6,486 bases of DNA, taken from assembly GCA_947455805.1 (NCBI GenBank), contig CANGSN010000188.1:1-6486 (forward strand), written 5' to 3'. Below the pieces are notes generated by a model. That model was not told the origin of the DNA. It worked only from the letters and a program-made list of their open reading frames with translations, and made no database searches. The stretch is from Planctomycetota bacterium (GTDB taxonomy: Bacteria; Planctomycetota; UBA1135; UBA2386). Every line of letters begins with the position of its first letter. Positions within the stretch are counted from its first letter, which is position 1. The position numbers were made by a program, and so were the translations under genes. Positions 1-6,486 of the stretch are shown piece after piece.

Positions 1-1066
<1,066 letters not shown>

Positions 1067-1212
1067 TCGCCCGCTCGCCGGGGCCGTCGTGACCGGTGCG
1101 GGTGGGGGTGCTAACTCGCCCGCGGCCGGTCTGCGGCCCGCGTTCGAAGGCGAACGCCGTCGGCTTCCGTCGCCGGCGTTCGCCGCATCCCTGTCCGACC
1201 GCTCCGACCACC
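1067..1212 (+). promoter_or_regulatory. Intergenic spacer with overlapping inverted repeats
   Basis: This 146-base spacer separates rho from the ABC operon. Three inverted repeats overlap in it. One is 1121-1128 with 1134-1142 (8 pairs, one bulged C). The second is GCGTTCG at 1140-1146 with CGAACGC at 1151-1157, a perfect 7-bp stem with a 4-base loop. The third is 1149-1159 with 1174-1184, a perfect 11-bp stem with a 14-base loop. The second and third share bases 1149-1157 and cannot form together; the first and second share 1140-1142. No T-run follows any of them, so a classical intrinsic terminator for rho is not evident. I see no good -35/-10 promoter, although the operon start probably lies here. 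That the hairpins regulate anything is inference. Confidence 0.5.
1194..1211 (+). repeat. 9-bp tandem repeat just before the ATPase start codon
   Basis: TCCGACCGC (1194-1202) is followed directly by TCCGACCAC (1203-1211), matching at 8 of 9 positions and ending one base before the ATG at 1213. It occupies the place where a Shine-Dalgarno sequence would lie, and none is present. A role is not known. Confidence 0.6.
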
Positions 1213-2169
1213 ATGATCGAAGTCGACCGCCTCGAGAAGAGCTACGGCTTGGCCCGCGCGTTGAAGGGCATCTCCTTCACCGTGCAGAAGGGCGAGGTCC
1301 TCGGCTTCCTGGGCCCGAACGGCGCCGGGAAGTCGACGACGATGAAGATCCTGACGGGCTACCTGCTGCCGACCGACGGCCGGGCGTCCGTCGCCGGCCA
1401 CGACGTCGTGGCAGAGTCGCTGCAGGTGCGCCGCCGCATCGGCTACCTGCCGGAGAGCACACCGCTCTACGGCGAGATGCGCGTCGACGACTACCTGCGC
1501 TTCTGCGCCGACATCCGCGGTGTCCCACGCGGCAAGCGCACCGCGGCGATCGCGCGCGCCGTCGAGCTGTGCGGCCTGTCGCGCGTCACCGGCAAGAACA
1601 TCGTCGAGCTCAGCAAGGGCTTCAAGCAGCGCGTCGGTCTCGCGCAGGCGATCGTGCACGAGCCCGACGTGCTGATCCTCGACGAGCCGACGTCGGGCCT
1701 CGACCCGAACCAGATCGTCGAGGTGCGCAAGCTGATCGAGAAGCTCGGCAGCGAGCACACGGTGATCCTGAGCACGCACTACCTGCAGGAGGTCGAGAAG
1801 TCCTGCACGCGCGTCATCATCGTCAACCAGGGAAAGATCGTCGCCGACGGCACGCAGGCGTCGCTGCTGGCGCAATCACCGCAGGGAGCGCTGCTGCTGA
1901 CCGTGCGCGGCCCGGAGGCGTCGGTGTTGAAGCAGTTCCACGAACTGCTGCCGGCGGGCACGCCGGTCGTGGTCACCGCGCGCAGCGGCAGCTCGCTCGA
2001 CCTGCGCGTCGAGGTGCCGGCGGGTTCGGTGCCGATCGACGAGGCGCTGGCGCGGCTCGTCGTCAAGAACGGCTGGGACCTGCTCGGCCTCGCGCGCGAG
2101 CGGGCGTCGCTCGAAGACGTGTTCCGTCGCCTGACCCTGGCCAGCGAGCCGGAGGCCGCCCATGCGTGA
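1213..2169 (+). CDS. ABC transporter ATP-binding protein, GldA-like
   Basis: This 318-residue cytoplasmic ATPase would power the ABC-2 type transporter encoded by the next gene. Motifs in order: Walker A GPNGAGKST at 34-42; the Q-loop region GYLPESTPLY near 77-86, where Glu stands at the usual Gln position as is common in GldA-type ATPases; signature LSKGFKQRVGLAQA at 133-146; Walker B LILDEP at 154-159; D-loop SGLDP at 161-165; H-loop STH at 187-189. After the ATPase domain comes a C-terminal domain of about 90 residues with the ASLEDVFRRLT motif near 298-308, usual for this subfamily. The chosen start (ATG 1213) places MIEVDRLEKSYG directly at the expected first strand. The frame stays open upstream to a GTG at 1096, but that extension is Arg/Pro-rich and unlike the family. 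No Shine-Dalgarno sequence precedes 1213. The gene overlaps the permease start by 8 bases. The substrate is not predictable from sequence. Confidence 0.95.
   Translation: MIEVDRLEKSYGLARALKGISFTVQKGEVLGFLGPNGAGKSTTMKILTGYLLPTDGRASVAGHDVVAESLQVRRRIGYLPESTPLYGEMRVDDYLRFCADIRGVPRGKRTAAIARAVELCGLSRVTGKNIVELSKGFKQRVGLAQAIVHEPDVLILDEPTSGLDPNQIVEVRKLIEKLGSEHTVILSTHYLQEVEKSCTRVIIVNQGKIVADGTQASLLAQSPQGALLLTVRGPEASVLKQFHELLPAGTPVVVTARSGSSLDLRVEVPAGSVPIDEALARLVVKNGWDLLGLARERASLEDVFRRLTLASEPEAAHA
2151..2155 (+). promoter_or_regulatory. Shine-Dalgarno site for the permease gene
   Basis: GGAGG lies inside the last codons of the ATPase gene, 6 bases before the ATG at 2162. It is the clearest ribosome binding site in the operon. 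It fixes the permease start and supports translational coupling across the 8-base overlap. Confidence 0.8.
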
Positions 2170-2896
2170 GACCTTCGTCGTGATGCGGCGCGAACTGGTG
2201 AGCTACTTCGTCTCGCCGATCGCCTACGTGTTCGGCGCGCTGATGCTCGGCGTGCTGCTCTACTACTCCACCGAGGTCACGCTGGTGCAGGGTGCGCGCG
2301 CCAGCCTCGATGGCTTCTTCCAGTGGCTGCCGTTCCTGCTGCTGTTCTTCGTGCCGGCGCTGACGATGCGCTTGTGGGCCGAAGAGCGGAAGCTCGGCAC
2401 GCTCGAGCTGCTGATGACCTTCCCGGTGACGATCCGCCAGCTGGTGCTCGGCAAGTTCGCCGCCGCGGTGGTCTACCTGGCGCTGCTGCTGGTGCTGACG
2501 CTCGGCCTGCCGATCACGCTCGGCGCCTACGGCAAGCTCGACTGGCCGCCGGTGCTCGGCAGCTACCTGGCGTCGCTGCTGTTCGCCAGCAGCTTCGTCG
2601 CCGTCGGCATGTTCTGGTCGAGCCTGACGCGCGACCAGATCATCGCGATGCTGGCGGCGATGGTGTCGCTGTTCGTGCTCTACCAGCTCGGCAACCCGCA
2701 GAACGTCGAGTACGCGAACGAATGGATGCCGGCGTGGCTGGTCGACGTGGTCAGCAGCATCAGCCCGCACCGCTACTTCGTCAGCATCGCCCGCGGCGTG
2801 CTCGACAGCAGCCACCTCGTCTACTTCCTGTGCTTCTGTGGCTTCTTCCTCCACGCCAACGCGCTCGTGCTGCAGGCCCGGCGCCAGCGAGGCTGA
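2162..2896 (+). CDS. ABC-2 type transporter permease, GldF-like
   Basis: This 244-residue inner-membrane protein would form the transmembrane pore of the ABC transporter, probably as a homodimer bound to two copies of the upstream ATPase. It reads as six hydrophobic segments at about 17-36, 52-68, 98-121, 132-152, 158-176 and 217-236. The cytoplasmic loop after the second segment carries the family motif RLWAEERKLGTLELLMTFPV (70-89), which in ABC-2 permeases contacts the ATPase. The short N-terminus (METs and Arg before RRELVSYFVSPIAYVFG) is typical of GldF-like and Nos/Gld-type permeases. The length is close to the usual 240 or so residues. The start is fixed by a GGAGG site at 2151-2155. 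It overlaps the ATPase stop by 8 bases, and its own stop is one base before the next ATG, so it is central to the operon. The family is clear; the substrate is unknown. Confidence 0.94.
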   Translation: MRETFVVMRRELVSYFVSPIAYVFGALMLGVLLYYSTEVTLVQGARASLDGFFQWLPFLLLFFVPALTMRLWAEERKLGTLELLMTFPVTIRQLVLGKFAAAVVYLALLLVLTLGLPITLGAYGKLDWPPVLGSYLASLLFASSFVAVGMFWSSLTRDQIIAMLAAMVSLFVLYQLGNPQNVEYANEWMPAWLVDVVSSISPHRYFVSIARGVLDSSHLVYFLCFCGFFLHANALVLQARRQRG

Positions 2897-2897
2897 C

Positions 2898-5033
2898 ATG
2901 CTGCACACGAACCTGAACCTCCGCTCCAGCAGCAGCGCCCAACGCGGCGCCGCCCTGGCCGTCGTCGTGCACGTCGTGCTGCTGCTCGCAGTGCTCGGCC
3001 AGACCGTCTACCTGGCATCGCGCCACCGCGTGCGCGTCGACCTGACCAGCGAGCAGCTGTGGTCGTCGAGCGAGTCGACCCGCACGCTGCTCGAGAAGCT
3101 CGACCAGCGCCTCGTCGTCGAGGCCTACTTCAGCCCGCAGGAGAAGCTGCCGGTCACCTTCCGCGAATCGCGCAAGTGGGCCGAGAGCTTCCTCGACGAG
3201 CTGGTGCAGCTCGGCAAGGGCAAGGTCGTTTTGCAACGCTTCGACCCGAACGCCGACGACTCGGTGAAGAAGCGCGCCGAGCGCGTCGGCGTGAAGCCGC
3301 TGCAGCTGACCAACTCGTCGACGACGTCGCTGTCGGTCGACGTGCACTGGCAAGGCCTGCGCCTCGTCTACGGCGGCGGCAAGCAGAAGGTGCTGTCGCA
3401 GTTCCTGCCCAGCAGCAGCTTCGTCGCCGAGGCGATGCTGACGCCGGCGGTCAAGGAGCTGGTGACGGTGCAGCGCCGCAAGTTCGGCTACATGGAGTGG
3501 CCGGTCACCGCGGTCGGCCAGCAGACGCCGGGTGGCATCGGCTGGAACGTGCTGCGCTCGCACGAGGGCATCAGCAAGCGCTACGAGTTCCAGAACCTGA
3601 AGGACGAAGACGGGGCGCTGCTGCCCGACGACGTCGACACGCTGTTCCTGTTCCGGCCGAAGGACCTGACCGACCGCCAGAAGTACGTGCTCGACCAGTT
3701 CGTCGTGCGCGGCGGCACGTTGGTCGCGTTCGTCGACGCCGCCGAGTACGCGATCGGGCCGCAGCGCACGTTCAGCAAGATCCCGCTGCAGCTCGACGCC
3801 ACCGGCAGCAAGCAGCCGTTCCTCGGCCAGCTGCTGCACTACGGCATCGAGTGGAAGCCGAAGCTCGTCGCCGACATGGCGCAGCGTGCGATGTCGCCGC
3901 GCGACCCGCTGCAGGCGCCGTACGAGTACTTCGCCGCGCCACAGCTCGACCAGTTCGGCCGCCAGCGCATGGTGCCGATCGCCTACCCGTACTTCTTCCA
4001 TCCGCTGCCGGTCGACTGGAAGACCTCGGCCAGCGAACTGGCGAAGGACGCGAGCGGCAAGGTCGACGAGACGGCGGCTGCGTCGTTCCGCGAGCGCTTC
4101 GTCGCCGGCATGCCGAGCGACGAGTTCCTGTTCCAGTCGTTCAAGAACGCTGGCCGCGGCCCGGGCTTCTACTGGCCGACGTGGGTCGGGCTGCGCGAGA
4201 AGGCCGGCGGCAAGCCGGACCTGCCGCCGGACGTCGAAGGGCGCGTGCACCTGTGGTCGAGCCCGGCGGCGCTGGTCGAGGATCCGCCGCAGATGGTCAA
4301 CCCCTTCGGCGGCGCGCGCGACGCGATCCAGCGCAACACCGAGTATGCGAAGTTCGCGACCAAGCTGCGCGAACGCATGGGCAACGAGCCGCGTCTGCAG
4401 GTGCCGTTGATGGTCGAGGTGAAGGGCAAGTTCTCGTCGGTGTTCGCCGGCCAGGACCGCCCGAAGCGTCCGAGCGAGATCAAGGAGGAGGAGGCCAAGA
4501 AGGCCGAGGCCGCCGTGGTCGACGATCCGAACACGCCCGAGGACGAGTCGAAGCAGGACGGTCCGCCGGCGCCGGCCAAGGACGACAAGAAGGGCAAGGC
4601 CGCCGACAAGCCGGCGGTGCAGGAGCCGCCGATGCGCACGACCGGCGACCGGCCGGGCCGCATCGTCGTCGTCGGTGACGCCGACTTCCTGCGCGACGAC
4701 ATCGTGCGCGGCGACCTGGCGCAGGGCGGCGGGCCGGTCTCCGGCAGCATGGCGGCGCCGTTCTTCGCGCAGATGCTCGACTGGCTGGCCGAGGACCGCG
4801 ACCTCGTCGCGCTGCAGTCGCGTTCCGCGACCGATCGCACGCTGCGCTTCGTTGCCGACACCGGGGCCACCGCCGCCGATGCGCGCGCGACGGAGAAGGC
4901 GCTGCGTGACAAGACCTCGATGCTGCGTTGGTCGAACGTGCTGTTGCCGACCGGCCTGTTGACCGTGCTCGGCTTCGTCGTGTTGATCGTCCGTCGTGCG
5001 CAGAAGCGTTCCTTCCTGGCCAGCCTCCGGTGA
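2898..5033 (+). CDS. GldG-like ABC transporter auxiliary protein (ABC_transp_aux domain)
   Basis: This 711-residue membrane protein belongs to the GldG-like group (ABC_transp_aux, related to the GIFT domain of IFT52), which accompanies GldA/GldF-type transporters; its molecular role is not established. An N-terminal membrane segment at about 17-40 is followed by the family motif VDLTSEQLWSSSESTRTLL (47-65). A long presumably periplasmic region includes LPDDVDTLFLFRPKDLTD (242-259) and LDQFVVRGGTLVAFVDA (265-281), a Rossmann-like element typical of the family. Next come VEVKGKFSSVFAG (507-518), a Lys/Glu/Asp/Pro-rich segment at 521-578, RIVVVGDADFL (588-598) and a C-terminal membrane segment at about 680-698 ending in RRAQKR. 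Start ATG 2898 lies one base after the permease stop, with a weak GAGG at 2889-2892. An upstream in-frame start at 2838 would add 20 residues overlapping the permease and is less likely. The protein has no cysteine. It is longer than many GldG proteins, partly because of the charged segment. Confidence 0.9.
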   Translation: MLHTNLNLRSSSSAQRGAALAVVVHVVLLLAVLGQTVYLASRHRVRVDLTSEQLWSSSESTRTLLEKLDQRLVVEAYFSPQEKLPVTFRESRKWAESFLDELVQLGKGKVVLQRFDPNADDSVKKRAERVGVKPLQLTNSSTTSLSVDVHWQGLRLVYGGGKQKVLSQFLPSSSFVAEAMLTPAVKELVTVQRRKFGYMEWPVTAVGQQTPGGIGWNVLRSHEGISKRYEFQNLKDEDGALLPDDVDTLFLFRPKDLTDRQKYVLDQFVVRGGTLVAFVDAAEYAIGPQRTFSKIPLQLDATGSKQPFLGQLLHYGIEWKPKLVADMAQRAMSPRDPLQAPYEYFAAPQLDQFGRQRMVPIAYPYFFHPLPVDWKTSASELAKDASGKVDETAAASFRERFVAGMPSDEFLFQSFKNAGRGPGFYWPTWVGLREKAGGKPDLPPDVEGRVHLWSSPAALVEDPPQMVNPFGGARDAIQRNTEYAKFATKLRERMGNEPRLQVPLMVEVKGKFSSVFAGQDRPKRPSEIKEEEAKKAEAAVVDDPNTPEDESKQDGPPAPAKDDKKGKAADKPAVQEPPMRTTGDRPGRIVVVGDADFLRDDIVRGDLAQGGGPVSGSMAAPFFAQMLDWLAEDRDLVALQSRSATDRTLRFVADTGATAADARATEKALRDKTSMLRWSNVLLPTGLLTVLGFVVLIVRRAQKRSFLASLR

Positions 5034-5043
5034 GCCTCCGATG
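5022..5043 (+). repeat. 11-bp tandem repeat spanning the GldG stop and DUF4340 start
   Basis: AGCCTCCGGTG (5022-5032) is followed directly by AGCCTCCGATG (5033-5043), identical at 10 of 11 positions. The first copy supplies the first two bases of the upstream TGA stop; the second ends in the ATG of the next gene. The pattern suggests a small tandem duplication that set or reset the gene junction; this is inference. Confidence 0.7.
5029..5034 (+). promoter_or_regulatory. Probable ribosome binding site of the DUF4340 gene
   Basis: GGTGAG contains the upstream TGA stop and lies 6 bases before the ATG at 5041. GGTGA can pair with the UCACC just before the anti-Shine-Dalgarno core of 16S rRNA. 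It is weak, but supports this start and coupling by re-initiation. Confidence 0.45.
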
Positions 5044-6207
5044 AACCTGACCAAGAGCAATGTCGTGCTGGCGGTGCTCGCCGTCGGCCTCGCCGTGCCG
5101 ACCTTCCTGCAGCTGCAGAAGGATCGCGCCACCTTCGTCGACGTCGCCCGCGTGCCGCTGCTGTTCGACGGCTTCACCGCCGACAACTGCGGCCGCATCA
5201 CGCTGCGCCAGCCGAAGGCCGAGCAGCCGGCCGGCGATCCACAGCCTGGGCAGCAGAAGCAGATCGCCTACGACGAGATCGCGTTCGCGCGCACCGACAA
5301 GGGCTGGGTGTTCGCCAAGGGCGACCTGCAGCTGGCGCCGGTCAGCAAGGAACGCGTCGAAGCCGACGTGCTGACGCACCTGCGCACGATCCGCTTCGAC
5401 CGCGAGACGCTCGTCGTCGCCGATGCGTCGCCGGAGCAACTCGAGCGCTACGGCCTCGATCCGGCGCACGCATTCGTCGTCGAGGCGCGCGACCCGAGCG
5501 GCCAGACCGTCGTCGCCGACCTGCTGGTCGGCATCGACGCTGGCAAGGGCCAGAGCGGCACCGACGCCGTGCGCGGCGTATTCGTGCGCAAGAGCGACAC
5601 CAACGACGTCATCCTCTACGAGTCCGAACGCCCCATGCAGCGTTCGGTGCAGACCGAGCTGTGGCTCGACAAGGTGCTGGCGAAGCTCCAGGTCGACAAG
5701 ATCACGCGCTTCTCGCTGCAGAACGCCGCGACCGGGCAGCCGGTGGCCTTCACGCGCAGCGAGGGCAAGGCGTCGTGGACTGCCGTCGAGACGCCGCCCG
5801 GCCTCGGCGCCGTGCGCCAGGGCGAAGTCGAGGCGCTGCTGCAGCGCCTGCGCTGGATCGCCGCCCAGGACTTCCGCATGCCCATTCAGCGCGCGAACAA
5901 GGCCCAGCTCGGCCTGGAGCCGCCGCAGCTGCAGATCAAGATCGTCGTGCGCGAAGGCGACCGCGACCGCGAGATCGAGCTCGGCATCGGCAACAAGCTC
6001 GACGACAAGGCCGAGTACTACCTGACCTGCAACGAGTCGTCGTTCCTGATGACCTGGCCGGCGAGCAGCGTGGTGCCGTTCGAGATCGACGGCAAGACGC
6101 TGTTCGATCCGGCTGCGCCGGTCGATCCGGGCAAGCCCGTGGATCCGAAGCCGGCTGACGAGAACAAGGACGAGAAGAAGGGCGACGAGAAGAAGCCCGG
6201 GGAATGA
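5041..6207 (+). CDS. DUF4340 domain-containing protein, membrane-anchored
   Basis: This 388-residue protein of unknown function belongs to the DUF4340 family, commonly encoded directly after GldG-like genes. A hydrophobic segment at about 7-25 after MNLTKSN is probably an uncleaved anchor, with the rest outside the cytoplasm. Two related modules are visible. Module 1 (about 48-195) has a GRITL strand, FARTDKGWVFA (82-92), a helix VSKERVEADVLTHLRTIRF, then ERYGLDPAHAFVVEARD and LLVGIDAGKG. Module 2 (about 218-345) repeats the order: ITRFSL, FTRSEGKASWTAVE, VRQGEVEALLQRLRWIA, AQLGLEPPQLQIKIVV and IELGIGNK. The last 32 residues (357-388) are Pro/Lys/Asp/Glu-rich and probably disordered. Two cysteines (50 and 330) lie near the outer ends of the two modules. 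Start ATG 5041 is 7 bases after the GldG-like stop, so the gene is the last member of the operon. A lead-in from GTG 4996 overlaps the upstream gene and lacks family features. Function is inferred only as an accessory of the transporter. Confidence 0.88.
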   Translation: MNLTKSNVVLAVLAVGLAVPTFLQLQKDRATFVDVARVPLLFDGFTADNCGRITLRQPKAEQPAGDPQPGQQKQIAYDEIAFARTDKGWVFAKGDLQLAPVSKERVEADVLTHLRTIRFDRETLVVADASPEQLERYGLDPAHAFVVEARDPSGQTVVADLLVGIDAGKGQSGTDAVRGVFVRKSDTNDVILYESERPMQRSVQTELWLDKVLAKLQVDKITRFSLQNAATGQPVAFTRSEGKASWTAVETPPGLGAVRQGEVEALLQRLRWIAAQDFRMPIQRANKAQLGLEPPQLQIKIVVREGDRDREIELGIGNKLDDKAEYYLTCNESSFLMTWPASSVVPFEIDGKTLFDPAAPVDPGKPVDPKPADENKDEKKGDEKKPGE

Positions 6208-6432
6208 CGCACCGCGGCCGGGCTCGCGCGCCTGGCCGACGCCGGTGCGACGGCAGGCGGTGCGACTGAAGGCCAGGTTGCGCCCGCGTCCCGCCGTGGG
6301 ACGGGCCGCGGCTGTTCGGTGCCACGGGTTGCTCGCCTACCTGCCGGCGCGCTCCCGCGCCGATTCCGCGTGCGCAGCTGCGATAACTTCCGGCCGCTTG
6401 CCGATGCATATGGCATCTCCTCCTTCCGAGTA
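6208..6432 (+). other. Structured GC-rich 3' region without a convincing gene
   Basis: These 225 bases between the DUF4340 stop and the terminator hold no gene I can support. Several inverted repeats are visible: CGTCCC 6287-6292 with GGGACG 6298-6303 (loop 5); CGGCGCG 6345-6351 with CGCGCCG 6356-6362 (loop 4); the 10-bp palindrome CGCAGCTGCG at 6373-6382; GATGC 6403-6407 with GCATC 6413-6417. An open frame of 62 codons from GTG 6245 ends in TAG at 6431-6433, flush with the terminator stem, but it is Arg/Ala-rich with no ribosome site. I compared it by eye with tRNA, SRP RNA, tmRNA and RNase P signatures and saw none. It may be a long 3' UTR or may carry an unrecognised small RNA. Confidence 0.4.
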
Positions 6433-6477
6433 GGCCGGGGCGCAGGTGCGTTGCCTGCGTCCCGGCCGTTTTCCTTT
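6433..6477 (+). terminator. Rho-independent terminator at the end of the ABC operon
   Basis: A 14-bp stem pairs 6433-6446 (GGCCGGGGCGCAGG) with 6454-6467 (CCTGCGTCCCGGCC); every pair is Watson-Crick except one G-U (6440 with 6460). The loop is 7 bases (6447-6453). The stem is followed by GTTTTCCTTTC, a T-rich tail interrupted by two C. Reading the other strand, no T-run follows the stem, so the terminator acts on plus-strand transcription. It would end the operon, or any RNA made from the 6208-6432 region. Confidence 0.88.
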
Positions 6478-6486
6478 CGGGGGAGC

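Noticed and set aside
1096..1212. 39-residue N-terminal extension of the ATPase from GTG 1096
   Set aside because: The extension is Arg/Pro-rich and unlike the family; ABC ATPases of this type start at MIEVDRLEKSYG or equivalent, which ATG 1213 provides.
1089..2183. 364-codon plus-strand frame overlapping the ATPase gene
   Set aside because: Different frame from the ATPase, Arg/Ala/Gly-rich, no motifs.
3059..4678. 539-codon plus-strand open frame inside the GldG-like gene
   Set aside because: Arg/Ala/Gly-rich product in an alternative frame, fully inside a recognised gene; a typical GC-rich frame shadow.
1213..5033. Gliding motility system
   Set aside because: The gld naming comes from Flavobacterium. 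The other gliding and type 9 secretion genes are not in this window, and GldA/F/G-like clusters occur in many non-gliding bacteria.
2781..5201. 806-codon open frame on the minus strand, opposite the GldG-like gene
   Set aside because: It is the antisense shadow of a high-GC coding gene. Its product is an Arg/His/Gln/Leu/Val-rich string without family motifs, while the plus strand encodes clear GldG-like motifs over the same bases.
5936..6409. 157-codon minus-strand frame behind a good Shine-Dalgarno-like site
   Set aside because: Arg/Ser/Pro-rich product that runs antisense through the end of the DUF4340 gene, with no recognisable domain. The site itself is kept as a low-interest finding.
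6208..6432. tRNA, SRP RNA, tmRNA or RNase P RNA in the tail
   Set aside because: None of the conserved signatures of these RNAs could be seen by eye.

Overview
This is a GC-rich window (about two thirds G+C by eye). All convincing genes lie on the plus strand. They are the 3' part of a transcription terminator rho gene, then a tight four-gene cluster: an ABC ATPase (GldA-like), an ABC-2 permease (GldF-like), a GldG-like auxiliary membrane protein and a DUF4340 protein. A strong intrinsic terminator closes the window. The organism is a high-GC bacterium, probably Gram-negative. The Rho is divergent, most intergenic starts lack a Shine-Dalgarno sequence, and a gldA/F/G-DUF4340 cluster is found in Planctomycetota and some deltaproteobacterial lineages. 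That makes a planctomycete-like host plausible, but the window cannot settle it.

Layout: 1-1066 rho, 5' end outside the window; 1067-1212 a short spacer with overlapping inverted repeats that could form mutually exclusive hairpins; 1213-2169 ATPase; 2162-2896 permease, overlapping the ATPase gene by 8 bases; 2898-5033 GldG-like protein, 1 base after the permease stop; 5041-6207 DUF4340 protein, 7 bases after the previous stop; 6208-6432 a GC-rich tail with several hairpins and no convincing gene; 6433-6477 the intrinsic terminator.

How the genes fit together: the overlaps and tiny gaps argue for one translationally coupled operon. The ATPase and permease would form an ABC-2 type core (probably a dimer of each) in the inner membrane. 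The GldG-like protein (membrane segments at both ends, large domain between) and the DUF4340 protein (one N-terminal anchor, two related modules) would add a large non-cytoplasmic assembly. The substrate is unknown. The gld names come from Flavobacterium gliding genes, and nothing here indicates gliding. rho is probably a separate transcription unit.

Most worth a second look: the four-gene envelope complex of unknown function; the charged Lys/Glu/Asp/Pro segments in both large accessory proteins; the internal duplication in the DUF4340 protein; the glycine-rich, lysine-less Q-loop of Rho; the alternative hairpins after rho; near-perfect tandem micro-duplications just before two start codons; and the structured tail that ends in a strong terminator.
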